A stretch of 64,000 bases of DNA from Nocardia asteroides (lineage in GTDB: Bacteria > Actinomycetota > Actinomycetes > Mycobacteriales > Mycobacteriaceae). The first letter of the stretch is position 1; each line of letters opens with the position of its first letter. The position numbers and the translations under genes were made by a program. Positions 8,821 to 17,636 of the stretch are shown one piece after another. The notes under the pieces are model-generated. The model worked only from the letters and a program-made list of their open reading frames with translations. It did no database searches and was not told the DNA's origin. The stretch is taken from positions 4,516,001 to 4,580,000 of the forward strand of contig NZ_LR134352.1 of the NCBI RefSeq assembly GCF_900637185.1, in the 5' to 3' direction.

Positions 8821-9318
8821 TCAGCGCAGCGACAAGCAGCCCTGCAGGGTTTGGAAGTCACCGGCGAACGCGGGTCCGCCGGTACAGGTGGGGGTGGTCA
8901 CGCCGGTCACCGTGACCTGCGCGCCGGGTCCGGCGATCCCGATGGACAGCCCGGGACGCACCCCGATCGTTGTCACCTGCGCGCCCGGCCCCACCGCGAC
9001 GGCGGCCGGGCCCGACAGGAATGTCGAACTCGACGTCGCCGTACCGCCGTTCTGCGCGATGGCGAGGGACAAGCTCGTCGGCTCCGCCGCGGCGGAGGCG
9101 ACGCCGCCGAGTCCGTACGCGGCCGCCGCAGCACCCTCGGCACTTGTCGCCGAACACGACGCATCACCCGCACCGGCCTGCACCGACGAGACGCCCGGCG
9201 CCGGGCACGATGCGGCCGGCGCGGCATGGGCCGCCGGTCCGGCGGCCATAACACCCAGGGTCGCCGTCCCCACACTCACGAGAAGCCCGAAGGCGCGTCC
9301 AGCAGTCAACCGAATCAT
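8821..9318 (-). CDS. Small secreted protein, DUF6764-like
   Basis: The 165-residue protein has a clear Sec signal (basic start MIRLTAGR, hydrophobic core, AxA cleavage after AAHA near residue 31). The mature protein is Ala/Gly/Thr/Ser-rich, has four cysteines and a repeated GPGAQVT motif. The ATG at 9318 has GAGGAG upstream and is preferred to the ATG at 9348. It resembles nocardial DUF6764 proteins, a call made from memory. It is divergent from the fasciclin gene. Function unknown. Confidence 0.7.
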   Translation of the reverse strand: MIRLTAGRAFGLLVSVGTATLGVMAAGPAAHAAPAASCPAPGVSSVQAGAGDASCSATSAEGAAAAAYGLGGVASAAAEPTSLSLAIAQNGGTATSSSTFLSGPAAVAVGPGAQVTTIGVRPGLSIGIAGPGAQVTVTGVTTPTCTGGPAFAGDFQTLQGCLSLR

Positions 9319-9573
9319 GATGATCTCCTCGCTTCCACTCATGGTCATGGCCGTTCCACCGCCCGCAGCGCCGTCGGCCGTTGAAATATCTCGTCTACGA
9401 GATCCCTCTGAGGCTTCACACTACACGTGAAATGATGCAGAATCGATGCAGTAGGACAAACAATGGCACGGCCAACGACGCAGTGCGGAGCCACGGCTCC
9501 GACAGCATTCCCGCAACACCAGATCATGCGCCGTCGGCCGACAGGGGCTACGCCCCCGACAGGAAGGCACGAC

Positions 9574-10230
9574 ATGATGATTCGAAAGCACTCCGGAGCC
9601 CTGGTCGCGGTATTTGCGGCGATGACGATCGCCGGGTCGGCCTGCGCCGACTCCGACGACTCGGGCGGCACCGATGCGTCCACGATGACGACAACCGCCA
9701 CCACCACGATGCAGGCGCGCGACGAGGGCGCCATGACCGGGCTGGTCGGCGCCGGCTGCGCAGATTACGCCGCGCAGGTTCCGAGCGGACCCGGCTCCAT
9801 CGACGCGATGGCGCAGGAACCGGTGGCCACCGCCGCCGCGAACAACCCACTACTGACCACCCTCACCGCGGCGGTGTCCGGCCAGCTCAATCCGCAGGTC
9901 AACCTCGTCGACACGCTCAACGGCGGCGAATTCACCGTGTTCGCGCCGGTCGACGACGCATTCGCCGCACTCGATCCCGCCACACTGGAAACGCTGAAAA
10001 CGGATTCGGCCCTGCTGACCAGCATTCTCACCTATCACGTCGTCCCGGGACGGCTGGCACCCGACGCCGTCGTCGGCACGCACACGACCGTCCAGGGATC
10101 GCAGGTCACAGTGACGGAATCGGGCGATCAGCTGACCGTCGACAAGGCCGGCGTGATCTGTGGCGGGGTCGACACCGCGAACGCGACCGTCTACCTGATC
10201 GACGGCGTGCTGACGCCACCGACCAGCTAG
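9574..10230 (+). CDS. Fasciclin-domain secreted protein (MPT70/MPB83-like)
   Basis: The 218-residue product has an N-terminal export signal with a weak lipobox (IAGSAC) and a Thr-rich linker. One fasciclin domain follows: [18 protein letters not shown], the first conserved motif [14 protein letters not shown], and the second YHVVPG, ending in [11 protein letters not shown]. These match mycobacterial MPT70/MPT83 and nocardial homologues, which are surface adhesion-type proteins. ATG at 9574 follows AGGAAGG. No linked SigK/RskA pair is present here. Confidence 0.88.
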   Translation: MMIRKHSGALVAVFAAMTIAGSACADSDDSGGTDASTMTTTATTTMQARDEGAMTGLVGAGCADYAAQVPSGPGSIDAMAQEPVATAAANNPLLTTLTAAVSGQLNPQVNLVDTLNGGEFTVFAPVDDAFAALDPATLETLKTDSALLTSILTYHVVPGRLAPDAVVGTHTTVQGSQVTVTESGDQLTVDKAGVICGGVDTANATVYLIDGVLTPPTS

Positions 10231-10337
10231 CGGTCGCCCGCTCGGTCGACAGCGCGGCGGCGAAGGTCGGCAGAGGAGGAGACTCGGCCACCGCGTTTCT
10301 CCCGGACGGTCGAGAATTCGATGTCTACCCTGTGGAA

Positions 10338-10946
10338 ATGCCCTTCAGAATTCTCACGACTGTCGCTGCCGCACTCGGAGTTTCTGTCATGCCGATTTTC
10401 GCCTCCCCAGCACATGCCGACATGGTCGTCATGGCACCCCACGAAGCGTCGTATGTGTCGCCCAACGGCGTCACCTTCACCGTCGGAAATCGCAACGAGG
10501 TGATCAATCGGATTGCGCCGTTGAACATGCTGGCGACGAGCCGGGAGGCGCTGGTCAGCAGCGTCTCCTACGGTCGGCTCGACGGCGGCGACGGCGGAAA
10601 GATCATGGTCGGGTACCACGTGGGATGCGCGGTGAACCTGAGCTCGGGAACAGTCGGCGTCGAACCCGACGTCTACGTCGACTCGAATTCCGACAATGCT
10701 GTCGACGACCTCAACGTCGGCCCGGTCGCGACCGTGGAACTCGGTCCTGGTGAAATCGTCGACGTTCCGATAGCCGAAAAGAAGATGGTTCCCGGAGATA
10801 CGATAAGCCTGGGAGTCCGGGACTTTCATCTCACGGTCAATTCGTGCGTCGGACCAGTGAATATCCGGCAGTACACCTACGTCATCTTCGAATCCACGAA
10901 GGCCGACGACTCCGGCGCGGTATTCGGCGATCCGATCTGGCTCTGA
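10338..10946 (+). CDS. MspA-family outer-membrane porin
   Basis: The 202-residue protein has a signal peptide (MPFRILTTVAAALGVSV, cleavage near SPAHA) and MspA-family features: VGNRNEVINRIAPLNMLATS near the mature N-terminus, REALVSSVSYGRL, and MVGYHVGCAVNL at the start of the barrel region. MspA-type porins form octameric pores in the mycolate outer membrane for small hydrophilic solutes. The ATG at 10338 is the only one placing the signal correctly; a GTG lies six bases upstream. It follows the fasciclin gene on the same strand with a gap of 107 bp. Confidence 0.88.
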   Translation: MPFRILTTVAAALGVSVMPIFASPAHADMVVMAPHEASYVSPNGVTFTVGNRNEVINRIAPLNMLATSREALVSSVSYGRLDGGDGGKIMVGYHVGCAVNLSSGTVGVEPDVYVDSNSDNAVDDLNVGPVATVELGPGEIVDVPIAEKKMVPGDTISLGVRDFHLTVNSCVGPVNIRQYTYVIFESTKADDSGAVFGDPIWL

Positions 10947-10979
10947 GCGCCGGACGACCGTTCGCCGACGATCGAGTTT

Positions 10980-11002
10980 CGGCCGATCCGAGCAATCGGC
11001 CG
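10980..11002. terminator. Possible bidirectional hairpin between convergent genes
   Basis: CGGCCGAT at 10980-10987 pairs perfectly with ATCGGCCG at 10995-11002 around a seven-base loop. It lies between the porin gene and the convergent exporter gene. There is no clear U-run, so termination is a guess from placement. Confidence 0.35.
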
Positions 11003-11084
11003 CGGATGGCTGGAAGGATGGTCCCCCGGCCCCACCGGGATTTCGGTTCCCAGTGCGTCAGGGCGACGAATCGGCGATCGAATT

Positions 11085-11399
11085 TCAGTGGGCGAGTTTG
11101 AGTCCGACGACGCCGGTCACGATCATGGTCAGGAATACGAGTTTGAAGATCGTGACCGGCTCTTCTCCGGTGGCCATGGCGTAGGCGACCGTGAGAACCG
11201 CGCCGATACCCACCCAGACCGCGTACGCGGTGCCCACGGGTAGTTCGCGCATCGCGATCGCCAATCCGGCCATGCTCGCCAGCAGAGCGGCGAAGAACAG
11301 TACCGACGGCACGAGCCGGGTGAAACCTTCGGATTTGCCCAGTGCGGTCGCCCACACGGCTTCCAGGAAACCGGACACGACAAGCAGAATCCACGACAT
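11085..11399 (-). CDS. sugE: SMR-family guanidinium exporter (Gdx/SugE type)
   Basis: The 104-residue, four-helix protein aligns by eye with the Gdx/SugE branch: MSWILLVVSGFLEAVWA at the start with the essential E13 and W16, GFTRLVPS after helix 1, ELPVGTAYAVWVGIGAV in helices 2-3 and IVTGVVGLKL at the end. Gdx proteins export guanidinium in exchange for protons rather than bulky quaternary cations. The call is supported independently by the guanidine-III riboswitch directly upstream. The start follows GAGGAGGG. It acts as a dual-topology homodimer by family. Confidence 0.9.
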   Translation of the reverse strand: MSWILLVVSGFLEAVWATALGKSEGFTRLVPSVLFFAALLASMAGLAIAMRELPVGTAYAVWVGIGAVLTVAYAMATGEEPVTIFKLVFLTMIVTGVVGLKLAH

Positions 11400-11412
11400 C
11401 GCAGCCCTCCTC

Positions 11413-11454
11413 GGGCCGTCTTGTCGCACTCCGGGTACGGCACCCCTCGTCCGG
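11413..11454 (-). ncRNA. Guanidine-III riboswitch (ykkC-III class)
   Basis: Read on the minus strand, this 42-base segment gives CCGGACGAGG, then GCCGTACCCGG, then GACAAGACGGC, in the order and spacing of the guanidine-III aptamer known from other actinobacteria. It ends five bases before the GAGGAGGG ribosome site of the exporter gene, so guanidine binding probably frees the ribosome site. The match is from memory of the consensus, but it is long and in the right context. Confidence 0.88.
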
Positions 11455-11565
11455 AAGCCCGATCCCCGGGCTCACCTCCACCATGGCACGCCGGCTATCG
11501 AGCGGCAAGCGATGGTGGTTCGCCTCACCAGCAACGGGAGAACGGCACTCATGCTGCGAACTTGG

Positions 11566-12468
11566 TCAGCGCCGTCGGGACGCCGGATCGTCGTCGACGC
11601 CGAGGTGTGGAAGGGCACGAGCTTCGGTGGCGCCCTGGACAACCGGCACCGGGTTCGTGCGCATCAACCACAATGTGGCCGCGAGAGTCAGCATCCAGCC
11701 GATCACTTCGATGAGCAGATGATCTGTCGCGTCGGGCACCGATTGCAGGAGGTACACCCGGACACTGTTGATAGCGCCGTGCGTCATGACCGCCGGCCAG
11801 ACACTCCCCGACCGCCAGCGCAGTGCCAGCAACAGTGGCGCCCACGGCAGCATGCCCGCGAAATAGATGACGATGTCCCACGCTGGGCGATCGCCGATGA
11901 CGGCGAGCACCGGCAGGTGCCAGACGATCCAGACCGCACCGCTGACGAAGGCCAGCGGCCAGAATCCCCAGGACGCGGCACGGGTGGCCAGCCAGCCGCG
12001 CCAGCCGAACTCCTCGCCGATGGCGAAGAGCGACTGCATGAGGAACACCGGAATGATCCAGACCGTCGCCACCAAGATCTCGTCCAGGGGGTTGAGCGGC
12101 CAGATTCCGAATGCCAGTGCGACGGCGGTCTGGATGGCGGCGATCACGGTGATGAGGCCGATGCCGATGCCTGCCCAGGTGGGTGTGCCCTGCCACCCGG
12201 TGGCGAAGGTCTCCCGGAACGTTCCGGGTCGTCGGGCCAGCCACATGATGGTCGCTGCGAGCAGCGGGGTCAGTTGAAGAATCGGAACGATCAGGTTGTC
12301 GAAATCCGTGGAAACGAGCCGAAAGACCATCGGCACGGACAGTGCGTAGCACAGCCCGATGGCGATTGCGAAGAACCACGCGACGTCGGTGACACTCGAT
12401 CTTTCAGCAGTCGAAATCCGGCGACGCAGAACAGAATTCGTCGTCGCAGACCAGGAATCTCGGTTCAT
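11566..12468 (-). CDS. CPBP-family intramembrane metalloprotease
   Basis: The 300-residue protein has about eight hydrophobic segments and the three CPBP/CAAX-protease motifs: GEEFGWRGWL with E152, E153 and R157, VWHLPV with H184, and THGAINS with H230 and N234. These build the metal site inside the membrane. Bacterial members process or modulate membrane proteins or bacteriocin immunity; no peptide substrate or bacteriocin gene is evident here. ATG at 12468 begins MNRDSW and leaves a short basic cytoplasmic tail. Confidence 0.85.
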   Translation of the reverse strand: MNRDSWSATTNSVLRRRISTAERSSVTDVAWFFAIAIGLCYALSVPMVFRLVSTDFDNLIVPILQLTPLLAATIMWLARRPGTFRETFATGWQGTPTWAGIGIGLITVIAAIQTAVALAFGIWPLNPLDEILVATVWIIPVFLMQSLFAIGEEFGWRGWLATRAASWGFWPLAFVSGAVWIVWHLPVLAVIGDRPAWDIVIYFAGMLPWAPLLLALRWRSGSVWPAVMTHGAINSVRVYLLQSVPDATDHLLIEVIGWMLTLAATLWLMRTNPVPVVQGATEARALPHLGVDDDPASRRR

Positions 12469-12560
12469 GCACGGACCGTAGCAATCTGTTTCCGGTCTCC
12501 GGATCCTGGAAAGACCCGGAAATTCACCCTGAAAAGACCCCCTACCGCGGTCGGTACTCG

Positions 12561-13217
12561 CTAATCGGCTCTCACGCGTCTGGTGTCATACGCCCACATC
12601 GCGATCTCGACGCGGTTGCGGGCGCCGAGCTTGCCCATCAGCGAGGCGACGTGGGACTTGACCGTGCTCAGTCCGACGAAGAGTTCGGTGGCGATCTCGG
12701 CGTTGGTCCGGCCGCGGGCCACCAGCGCGAGCACCTCCTCCTCGCGCTCGGTGAGCGGGTCGACGGGCTGGACCGGCACCACCGGCGCCTGGTCGGCGAA
12801 GGTCGCCAGCAGTCGGCGGGTGACGTTGGGCGCGATCAGCGCGTCCCCGTCCGCGGCTGCGTGGATGGCTTGGACGAGGAGCTCCGGCCCCGCGTCTTTG
12901 AGCAGGAACCCGCGCGCGCCGGCACGGAGGGCGCCGAGGACGTATTCGTCGAGGTCGAAGGTGGTGATCACGATGACCGCCAGCGGGCGCGTGACGCCGC
13001 TTCCGGCCAGGCGTCGCGTCACCTCGATGCCGTCGAGGCCGGGCATGCGGATGTCGACCAGGAGGACATCGGGGCGCAGCCTGGTCGCCAGATCGAGCGC
13101 GGCGAGCCCGTCTGCCGCCTCCCCCACGACCTCGAGGTCGGGCTGCGCGCCGAGGATCAGCACCAGCCCCGCCCGGACCAAGTCCTGGTCGTCGGCCACG
13201 ACCACGCGGATGCTCAT
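12561..13217 (-). CDS. NarL/FixJ-family response regulator
   Basis: The 218-residue protein has a receiver domain with acidic residues D9 and D10, phosphoacceptor D55 in LLVDIRMPG, and a lysine in FLLKDAGPE. A LuxR-type helix-turn-helix follows (TEREEEVLALVARGRTNAEIA... with STVKSHVASLMGKL). It overlaps the upstream histidine kinase gene by four bases (ATGA), so the pair is translationally coupled and should be cognate. Target genes are not shown; the neighbouring CPBP gene downstream on the same strand is a candidate. Confidence 0.92.
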   Translation of the reverse strand: MSIRVVVADDQDLVRAGLVLILGAQPDLEVVGEAADGLAALDLATRLRPDVLLVDIRMPGLDGIEVTRRLAGSGVTRPLAVIVITTFDLDEYVLGALRAGARGFLLKDAGPELLVQAIHAAADGDALIAPNVTRRLLATFADQAPVVPVQPVDPLTEREEEVLALVARGRTNAEIATELFVGLSTVKSHVASLMGKLGARNRVEIAMWAYDTRRVRAD

Positions 13218-14365
13218 GCCGACTCCGCCACGGGCAGCACGGCCTCGACCACCCAACCGCCTTCGGGCCCGGGCCCCGCGGACAGCGATCCGCCGAGGAG
13301 CTGGGCGCGTTCGGCCATGCCCAGCAGGCCGAATCCGGGCTCCGGGACTCGCCCCGGCTCGGTCGTGCCATCGTCGTTGACCCGCAGTCGCACCGTGTCG
13401 CCCTCGCGGCGCACGGCGATCCCGACGCGGGTCGCGCTGCGGGCGTGCCGTACGGCGTTGGTCAGCGATTCCTGCGCGAGCCGGTAGAGCGCGGCGTCCA
13501 CCGGCCGTGGCAGCCGGGTCGACGAGCCGTCCAGGGAGACCTCGACGGTGAGCGTCGCGTCGGCGCGCGCCAGGGTGGGCAGGTCCGCGACACCCGGCTG
13601 CGGCGCGTAGGCGGCCGCTTCGTCCTCACGCAGCACCCGCACCATCGATCTCATCTCCGCCAATGTTCGTGACGCTTCGGACTCTATGGCGGCCAGGATC
13701 TCGGCGGCCTTCTCCGGCTGGCCGGCGGCGACCACGCGACCGGCCTGCGCCTGCACCGCGATGGCCGAGACGTGGTGGGCCACGGTGTCGTGCAGCTCGC
13801 GCGCCAGCGCCACCCGCTCCTGATTGCGGATCTCGCGCTGTTGGCGATGCCAGAGGTCCGCGCGATAGCGAAACACCGCCGCCAGAGCGACGACCAACAG
13901 CAAGAGGACGCTGCCACCGAAGACGTCGGCCCAGCCCGCGGAGGAGGCGTACATCCCCAGCGCGACGACGGCTGTCACGAACGCTATCCCCACGACGATT
14001 TCCCGTCCCGAGCCCCACCGCGCCAGCGAGTAGAGCAGGATCAGGACGGCCATCGAGGAGTAGAGGCCGAGGTCCCCGGCATGCGTGGCCAGCTGCAGGA
14101 CCGAGAGCAGCCCGGCGACTCCCCACCCGACCAGGACGGCCGTCAGGGGTCGGCTTCGCCGCCACAGCAAGGCCGGGATCAGCGCCAGTGCGAGCACCGC
14201 CACCAGTGGACGCCAAGCCAAGCCCGGCCGCACGATGCTCTCGACGGAGGCGGCGGCCGCGAACACGCCCACCAGCAGCCAGTCGAGACGACCGATCGGT
14301 GGGGCGTCAGCGGGCCGCGGCTCGTCCCAGAGGGGGCGTCGGACTGTGACCACGGGTTTCAGCAT
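13214..14365 (-). CDS. HisKA_3-type sensor histidine kinase
   Basis: The 383-residue kinase has four to six N-terminal membrane helices (residues about 28-165), then the HisKA_3 dimerisation helix with phosphoacceptor H192 in ALARELHDTVAHHV, and a C-terminal ATPase domain (ESLTNAVRHARSAT for the N box, VNDDGT, GFGLLGMAERAQLLGG). This is the DesK/NarX-like subclass that pairs with NarL-type regulators. The ATG at 14365 is chosen because upstream frame is not hydrophobic or conserved. Signal unknown. Confidence 0.92.
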   Translation of the reverse strand: MLKPVVTVRRPLWDEPRPADAPPIGRLDWLLVGVFAAAASVESIVRPGLAWRPLVAVLALALIPALLWRRSRPLTAVLVGWGVAGLLSVLQLATHAGDLGLYSSMAVLILLYSLARWGSGREIVVGIAFVTAVVALGMYASSAGWADVFGGSVLLLLVVALAAVFRYRADLWHRQQREIRNQERVALARELHDTVAHHVSAIAVQAQAGRVVAAGQPEKAAEILAAIESEASRTLAEMRSMVRVLREDEAAAYAPQPGVADLPTLARADATLTVEVSLDGSSTRLPRPVDAALYRLAQESLTNAVRHARSATRVGIAVRREGDTVRLRVNDDGTTEPGRVPEPGFGLLGMAERAQLLGGSLSAGPGPEGGWVVEAVLPVAESA

Positions 14366-14514
14366 AGGGATCGGTGCGCCTCGGCGTACCCGCCGAAAGT
14401 ACGAGAGCGAATTCGTGCCTTCGGCCGGGCGAAGTCCGACCTCCGGGCCGGTGTGCCCGCCGCCGGGCTCGGCGATCGTGGACCTACCGATCCGGCCCAC
14501 AACGGGAGCCCAAG

Positions 14515-14994
14515 ATGAGTACACGTCACCCCACCACCGCCCTGCAAGACCAGCCGATGCCGGTGCGAGCCAAGCTCGCCGCGGCATGGACCAGCTTCAT
14601 GTTCCTGTACGCCTACGTGGACATTCTCAACTTCTACACGCCCGGCGTGATCCAGGAGATCCTCGACGGCAAGGTCTTCGAATTCGATCTCTCCCAGACC
14701 TTTTCGACCACGGCACTGACTCTCATGGCTGTCCCGATCTTCATGATCGTGCTCTCGACGACGCTGCCCGCCGCGGTGAGCCGCATCGCGAACCTCGTCG
14801 TGGCTTCGCTGTATCTCCCCGTCACGGCATTCAACGCGACGGGTGAGTCCTGGCTGCTCTTCTACGGCCTCGGCGTCGTCTTGGAAGTCATCCTGCTCGT
14901 GCTCATCCTGCGGTACGCCTGGACCTGGCCTCGCATCGCGCTTCCGGCGACCACCCCGAACCCTGCAACCGTTCGGGCACAGCAGCAAGCGTGA
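14515..14994 (+). CDS. Four-helix membrane protein, DUF6326-like
   Basis: The 159-residue protein has a hydrophilic N-terminus and four predicted helices, with the conserved-looking WTSFMFLYAYVDILNFYTPG motif around residues 25-45 and a lipid-facing C-terminus ending in a Pro/Thr tail. It matches my memory of DUF6326 proteins of actinobacteria. It is divergent from the two-component pair, which could regulate it. Function unknown. Confidence 0.75.
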   Translation: MSTRHPTTALQDQPMPVRAKLAAAWTSFMFLYAYVDILNFYTPGVIQEILDGKVFEFDLSQTFSTTALTLMAVPIFMIVLSTTLPAAVSRIANLVVASLYLPVTAFNATGESWLLFYGLGVVLEVILLVLILRYAWTWPRIALPATTPNPATVRAQQQA

Positions 14995-15003
14995 ACCGAG
15001 CGG

Positions 15004-15864
15004 CTAGGTCTCGTCGGACTTCTCGCCGCGCAGCGTCCGGTCGATCCAGGCGATGACGTCGGCCAGGATGTCCGGGCCCTCGGGTTCCTCCTCCAACCCG
15101 TGGTAGGTGCCGGGACAGATCCGCAGAGTCGCCGCCGGCACGAGGTCGACCACCTGGCGGCTGGCGGCGACCGGATTGATCAGATCGGCGTCTCCGTGCA
15201 CCACGAGCAGCGGTACGGTGACTCGGGTGGCAGCCGATGCCACCCGATCCATCTGTGCCAGGACATCGATCGCGAAGCGCGCGGTCGCTCGCCCGTGGAC
15301 CAGCGGATCGGCGCGCCGCGCGGCGATCACGGCGGGATCGCGATTCACACGCTCGAACCGCAGCCCGTTCGGCAAGGCCAGCGTGGCGAACGTGCGGCCG
15401 ATCGTCCTGACGACGGCCAGCTTGAGCCGCTGGTTCCGCAGCTCCGAATCGAACGCCGGCCCGGTCACCACCACCGCGGCCACATCCGTTCCAGGCCGGT
15501 CCACCGCGTAGAGGAACGCGTAGAGCCCGCCCAGGCTGTGGCCGTACAGCACTACCGGTGCGCCACCTGTTCGCTCGCGCTCGTGCGCGATGAGATGGTC
15601 CACAGCCCTTGCTGTCGACTGGTATCGGACATCGCCGCGGCGTCCTTCGGATCGCCCGAATCCTTCGTAGTCCATGGCGAGTACGGAGTAGCCGGCCGCA
15701 GTGAACAGCCCAGCGGTGTCCTCGTAGCGGCCGGCGTGCTCGCCGAGACCATGCATGATGACGACACTGGCCCGTGGAGGCCCGCTCGGGGCCCAACGCA
15801 ACGAGCTGAGTCGGGGCCCGCCGCCCTCCGGTGTGAAGGAGTGGGAGATGGGTGAATTGGTCAC
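15004..15864 (-). CDS. Monoacylglycerol lipase-like alpha/beta hydrolase
   Basis: The 286-residue protein shows an oxyanion loop VIMHGLGEHAGRY, nucleophile S110 in YGHSLGG, an aspartate in VVHGDADLINP and a histidine in GTYHGLEEEPEG, the Hydrolase_4/monoglyceride lipase pattern also seen in mycobacterial Rv0183. No signal peptide, so cytosolic or peripheral. It would release glycerol from monoacylglycerols. It ends against the convergent DUF6326 gene and shares strand with the AraC gene upstream. Confidence 0.87.
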   Translation of the reverse strand: MTNSPISHSFTPEGGGPRLSSLRWAPSGPPRASVVIMHGLGEHAGRYEDTAGLFTAAGYSVLAMDYEGFGRSEGRRGDVRYQSTARAVDHLIAHERERTGGAPVVLYGHSLGGLYAFLYAVDRPGTDVAAVVVTGPAFDSELRNQRLKLAVVRTIGRTFATLALPNGLRFERVNRDPAVIAARRADPLVHGRATARFAIDVLAQMDRVASAATRVTVPLLVVHGDADLINPVAASRQVVDLVPAATLRICPGTYHGLEEEPEGPDILADVIAWIDRTLRGEKSDET

Positions 15865-15930
15865 GAGCAGTTCCTTTCCGGTCTGCTCGAGCTTGTCCGC
15901 TTCTCCTGCCTCCGGGCTTGGACCAACCTG

Positions 15931-16707
15931 CTAGATCGGCTGGATCTCCCAGCGGATGGTGCTGAACGCGGTGGGTGGGGCACCGAAGGTTCGGCGACAC
16001 GTCCGCGTGAGATGGGAGCTGTCGGTGAACCCGGCCAGGTGCGCCGCCTCGGTGAGCGTCCGCCCCTGCGCGACCGCCGCGGTGGCCCGGAGCAGCCGGA
16101 GCCATCGGACGTAAGCCCGGAAGGTGATGCCGAGATCCTGGGCGAACAGATGGGACAGCCGGCTCTCCGACAGGTGAACGGTCGCGGCGAGGTCGCTAAG
16201 CCGGACGGGTCGTGAGTCCAGCGCGGCCTGAAGGTGGGTGCGCGCGGCGGCGACTCCCGGATGAAGTGAGTGCGCGGTGCTTTCGGGAGGGCGCGGGCGC
16301 CCTTCCGCGTACGCGCGGTGACCCTGTGTCAGGGCCTGTCCCGCGCGCTGCCAGGCGCGAACGTGGGATGGATCGTCCACCAGCGAGGTCAGCTCGGCAC
16401 CCAGGGAGGATTCTGGCTCGACGTGCGCCACGACGCCCCAGGCTCCGGCGGCGCTGAACGCGTGCGGCTGATCGGCGGGAACGATCGCCGCGTTGGTCCG
16501 AAGCTGACGGCCCTGGAGATCCTCGATGACGAACGTCCCCTGGTGGGCGATGGCCACCTGCACGGAGTGGTGAGAATGTCGCGGCAGACTGCCCAGCGGG
16601 CCCTCGATCTCGAGCACACCGGGACGAAGGCGTCCGGTGCCAGACCACCGCGCGATCCCGGGTTCTCGCTCGTCGGACGCGTGCACCGGCTGCAATATAC
16701 GCGGCAC
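15931..16707 (-). CDS. AraC-family transcriptional regulator
   Basis: The 258-residue protein has an N-terminal cupin-like sensing part (HSHHSVQVAIAHQGTF, VPADQPHAF) and a C-terminal AraC helix-turn-helix pair (LSDLAATVHLSESRLSHLF and AHLAGFTDSSHLTRTCRRTFG). A GTG at 16707 is the only start that keeps the cupin region. It lies 66 bp upstream of the lipase gene on the same strand and may regulate it. The effector is unknown. Confidence 0.85.
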   Translation of the reverse strand: MPRILQPVHASDEREPGIARWSGTGRLRPGVLEIEGPLGSLPRHSHHSVQVAIAHQGTFVIEDLQGRQLRTNAAIVPADQPHAFSAAGAWGVVAHVEPESSLGAELTSLVDDPSHVRAWQRAGQALTQGHRAYAEGRPRPPESTAHSLHPGVAAARTHLQAALDSRPVRLSDLAATVHLSESRLSHLFAQDLGITFRAYVRWLRLLRATAAVAQGRTLTEAAHLAGFTDSSHLTRTCRRTFGAPPTAFSTIRWEIQPI

Positions 16708-16856
16708 GGGAGTGCTGCGACGTATTCGCGAAACGGCGGTCTCTCCATGGTCATTCGTTATCGCCCGGCCGTGACCCGGACGTCCCGCGTCGTAGACTCG
16801 ACGTGTCCACGATCAGTGGCATCGGGGGATATCGGATCGGCGGAGGTGGGATCGGG

Positions 16857-17417
16857 ATGTGGGATCGAGCGGAGATCCTCGAACGACTCGCCTTCCTCGC
16901 ACGTGCGGATTCCGGGTTCACTCGGTTCGGTTCCGCATCCCACCGATACCGGCTGAATCAGCCAATCGCCCAATCCGAGGTCACGGCGTTCGAGACCCGG
17001 CATGGTGTGACGCTGCCGGAGGACTACCGGTCCTTCATCCTGGAAGTCGGGGACGGAGGTGCGGGCCCGTGCTACGGCATCTTCCGGCTCGATCGTCCCG
17101 ACCTCGACGACGATCGCCGGGAGGATCTGATGCCCGGGTTTCTCGCCGAGGCGTTTCCGCACACACAATCCTGGAATGAGCGCAGCGACGGTACTCCCGA
17201 AGCCGAAGAGGAGTACTTCGATCGAGCCCACATTCGTGGTTCCCTGAACATGTCCCACCAGGGCTGCGGATACATGGTCCGACTGGTCCTCACCGGGCCC
17301 CAACGCGGCACCCTCTGGGAGGACGGGCGGTGCAGCGACGCCGGCGTCACTCCCTTCGCCGTCGGCTTCGCCGACTGGTACCTGCGCTGGCTGAAGCGCG
17401 ATCCTCCGGCCCGGTGA
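16857..17417 (+). CDS. SMI1/KNR4 (SUKH) family protein
   Basis: The 186-residue protein contains the SUKH core: an N-terminal helix, then a segment VTAFETRHGVTLPEDYRSFIL followed by GDGGAGPCYGIFRL, and a C-terminal FADWYLRWL. The ATG at 16857 has GGAGGTGGG upstream, better than the GTG at 16803. SUKH proteins are often immunity proteins for polymorphic toxins, but no toxin gene is adjacent, so it may have a housekeeping or orphan-immunity role. Confidence 0.82.
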   Translation: MWDRAEILERLAFLARADSGFTRFGSASHRYRLNQPIAQSEVTAFETRHGVTLPEDYRSFILEVGDGGAGPCYGIFRLDRPDLDDDRREDLMPGFLAEAFPHTQSWNERSDGTPEAEEEYFDRAHIRGSLNMSHQGCGYMVRLVLTGPQRGTLWEDGRCSDAGVTPFAVGFADWYLRWLKRDPPAR

Positions 17418-17636
17418 GTCTGCGACGCGTGCCGCTCGGCGACGCCCTGAGCAGCGATGTGGTCGGCTTCGGCCTGGCGGGGCTGGTGCGGTTGGCACCT
17501 GGCATAACCGCCGGTCGGTTATAGTCGGGCCGTCGGCCGGGTCTCCGGCTTCGGTTGCGCCCCTGCGCGATCGCGCCCAGCGGCCGGCACGCGCCGGAAG
17601 GGTCCCGGCGCTGATGGGGTTCGGGAAGCAAGACAG

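Noticed and set aside
11085..11399. SMR gene as a quaternary-ammonium (Qac/Emr) drug pump
   Set aside because: Residue pattern is of the Gdx/SugE branch and a guanidine riboswitch is upstream.
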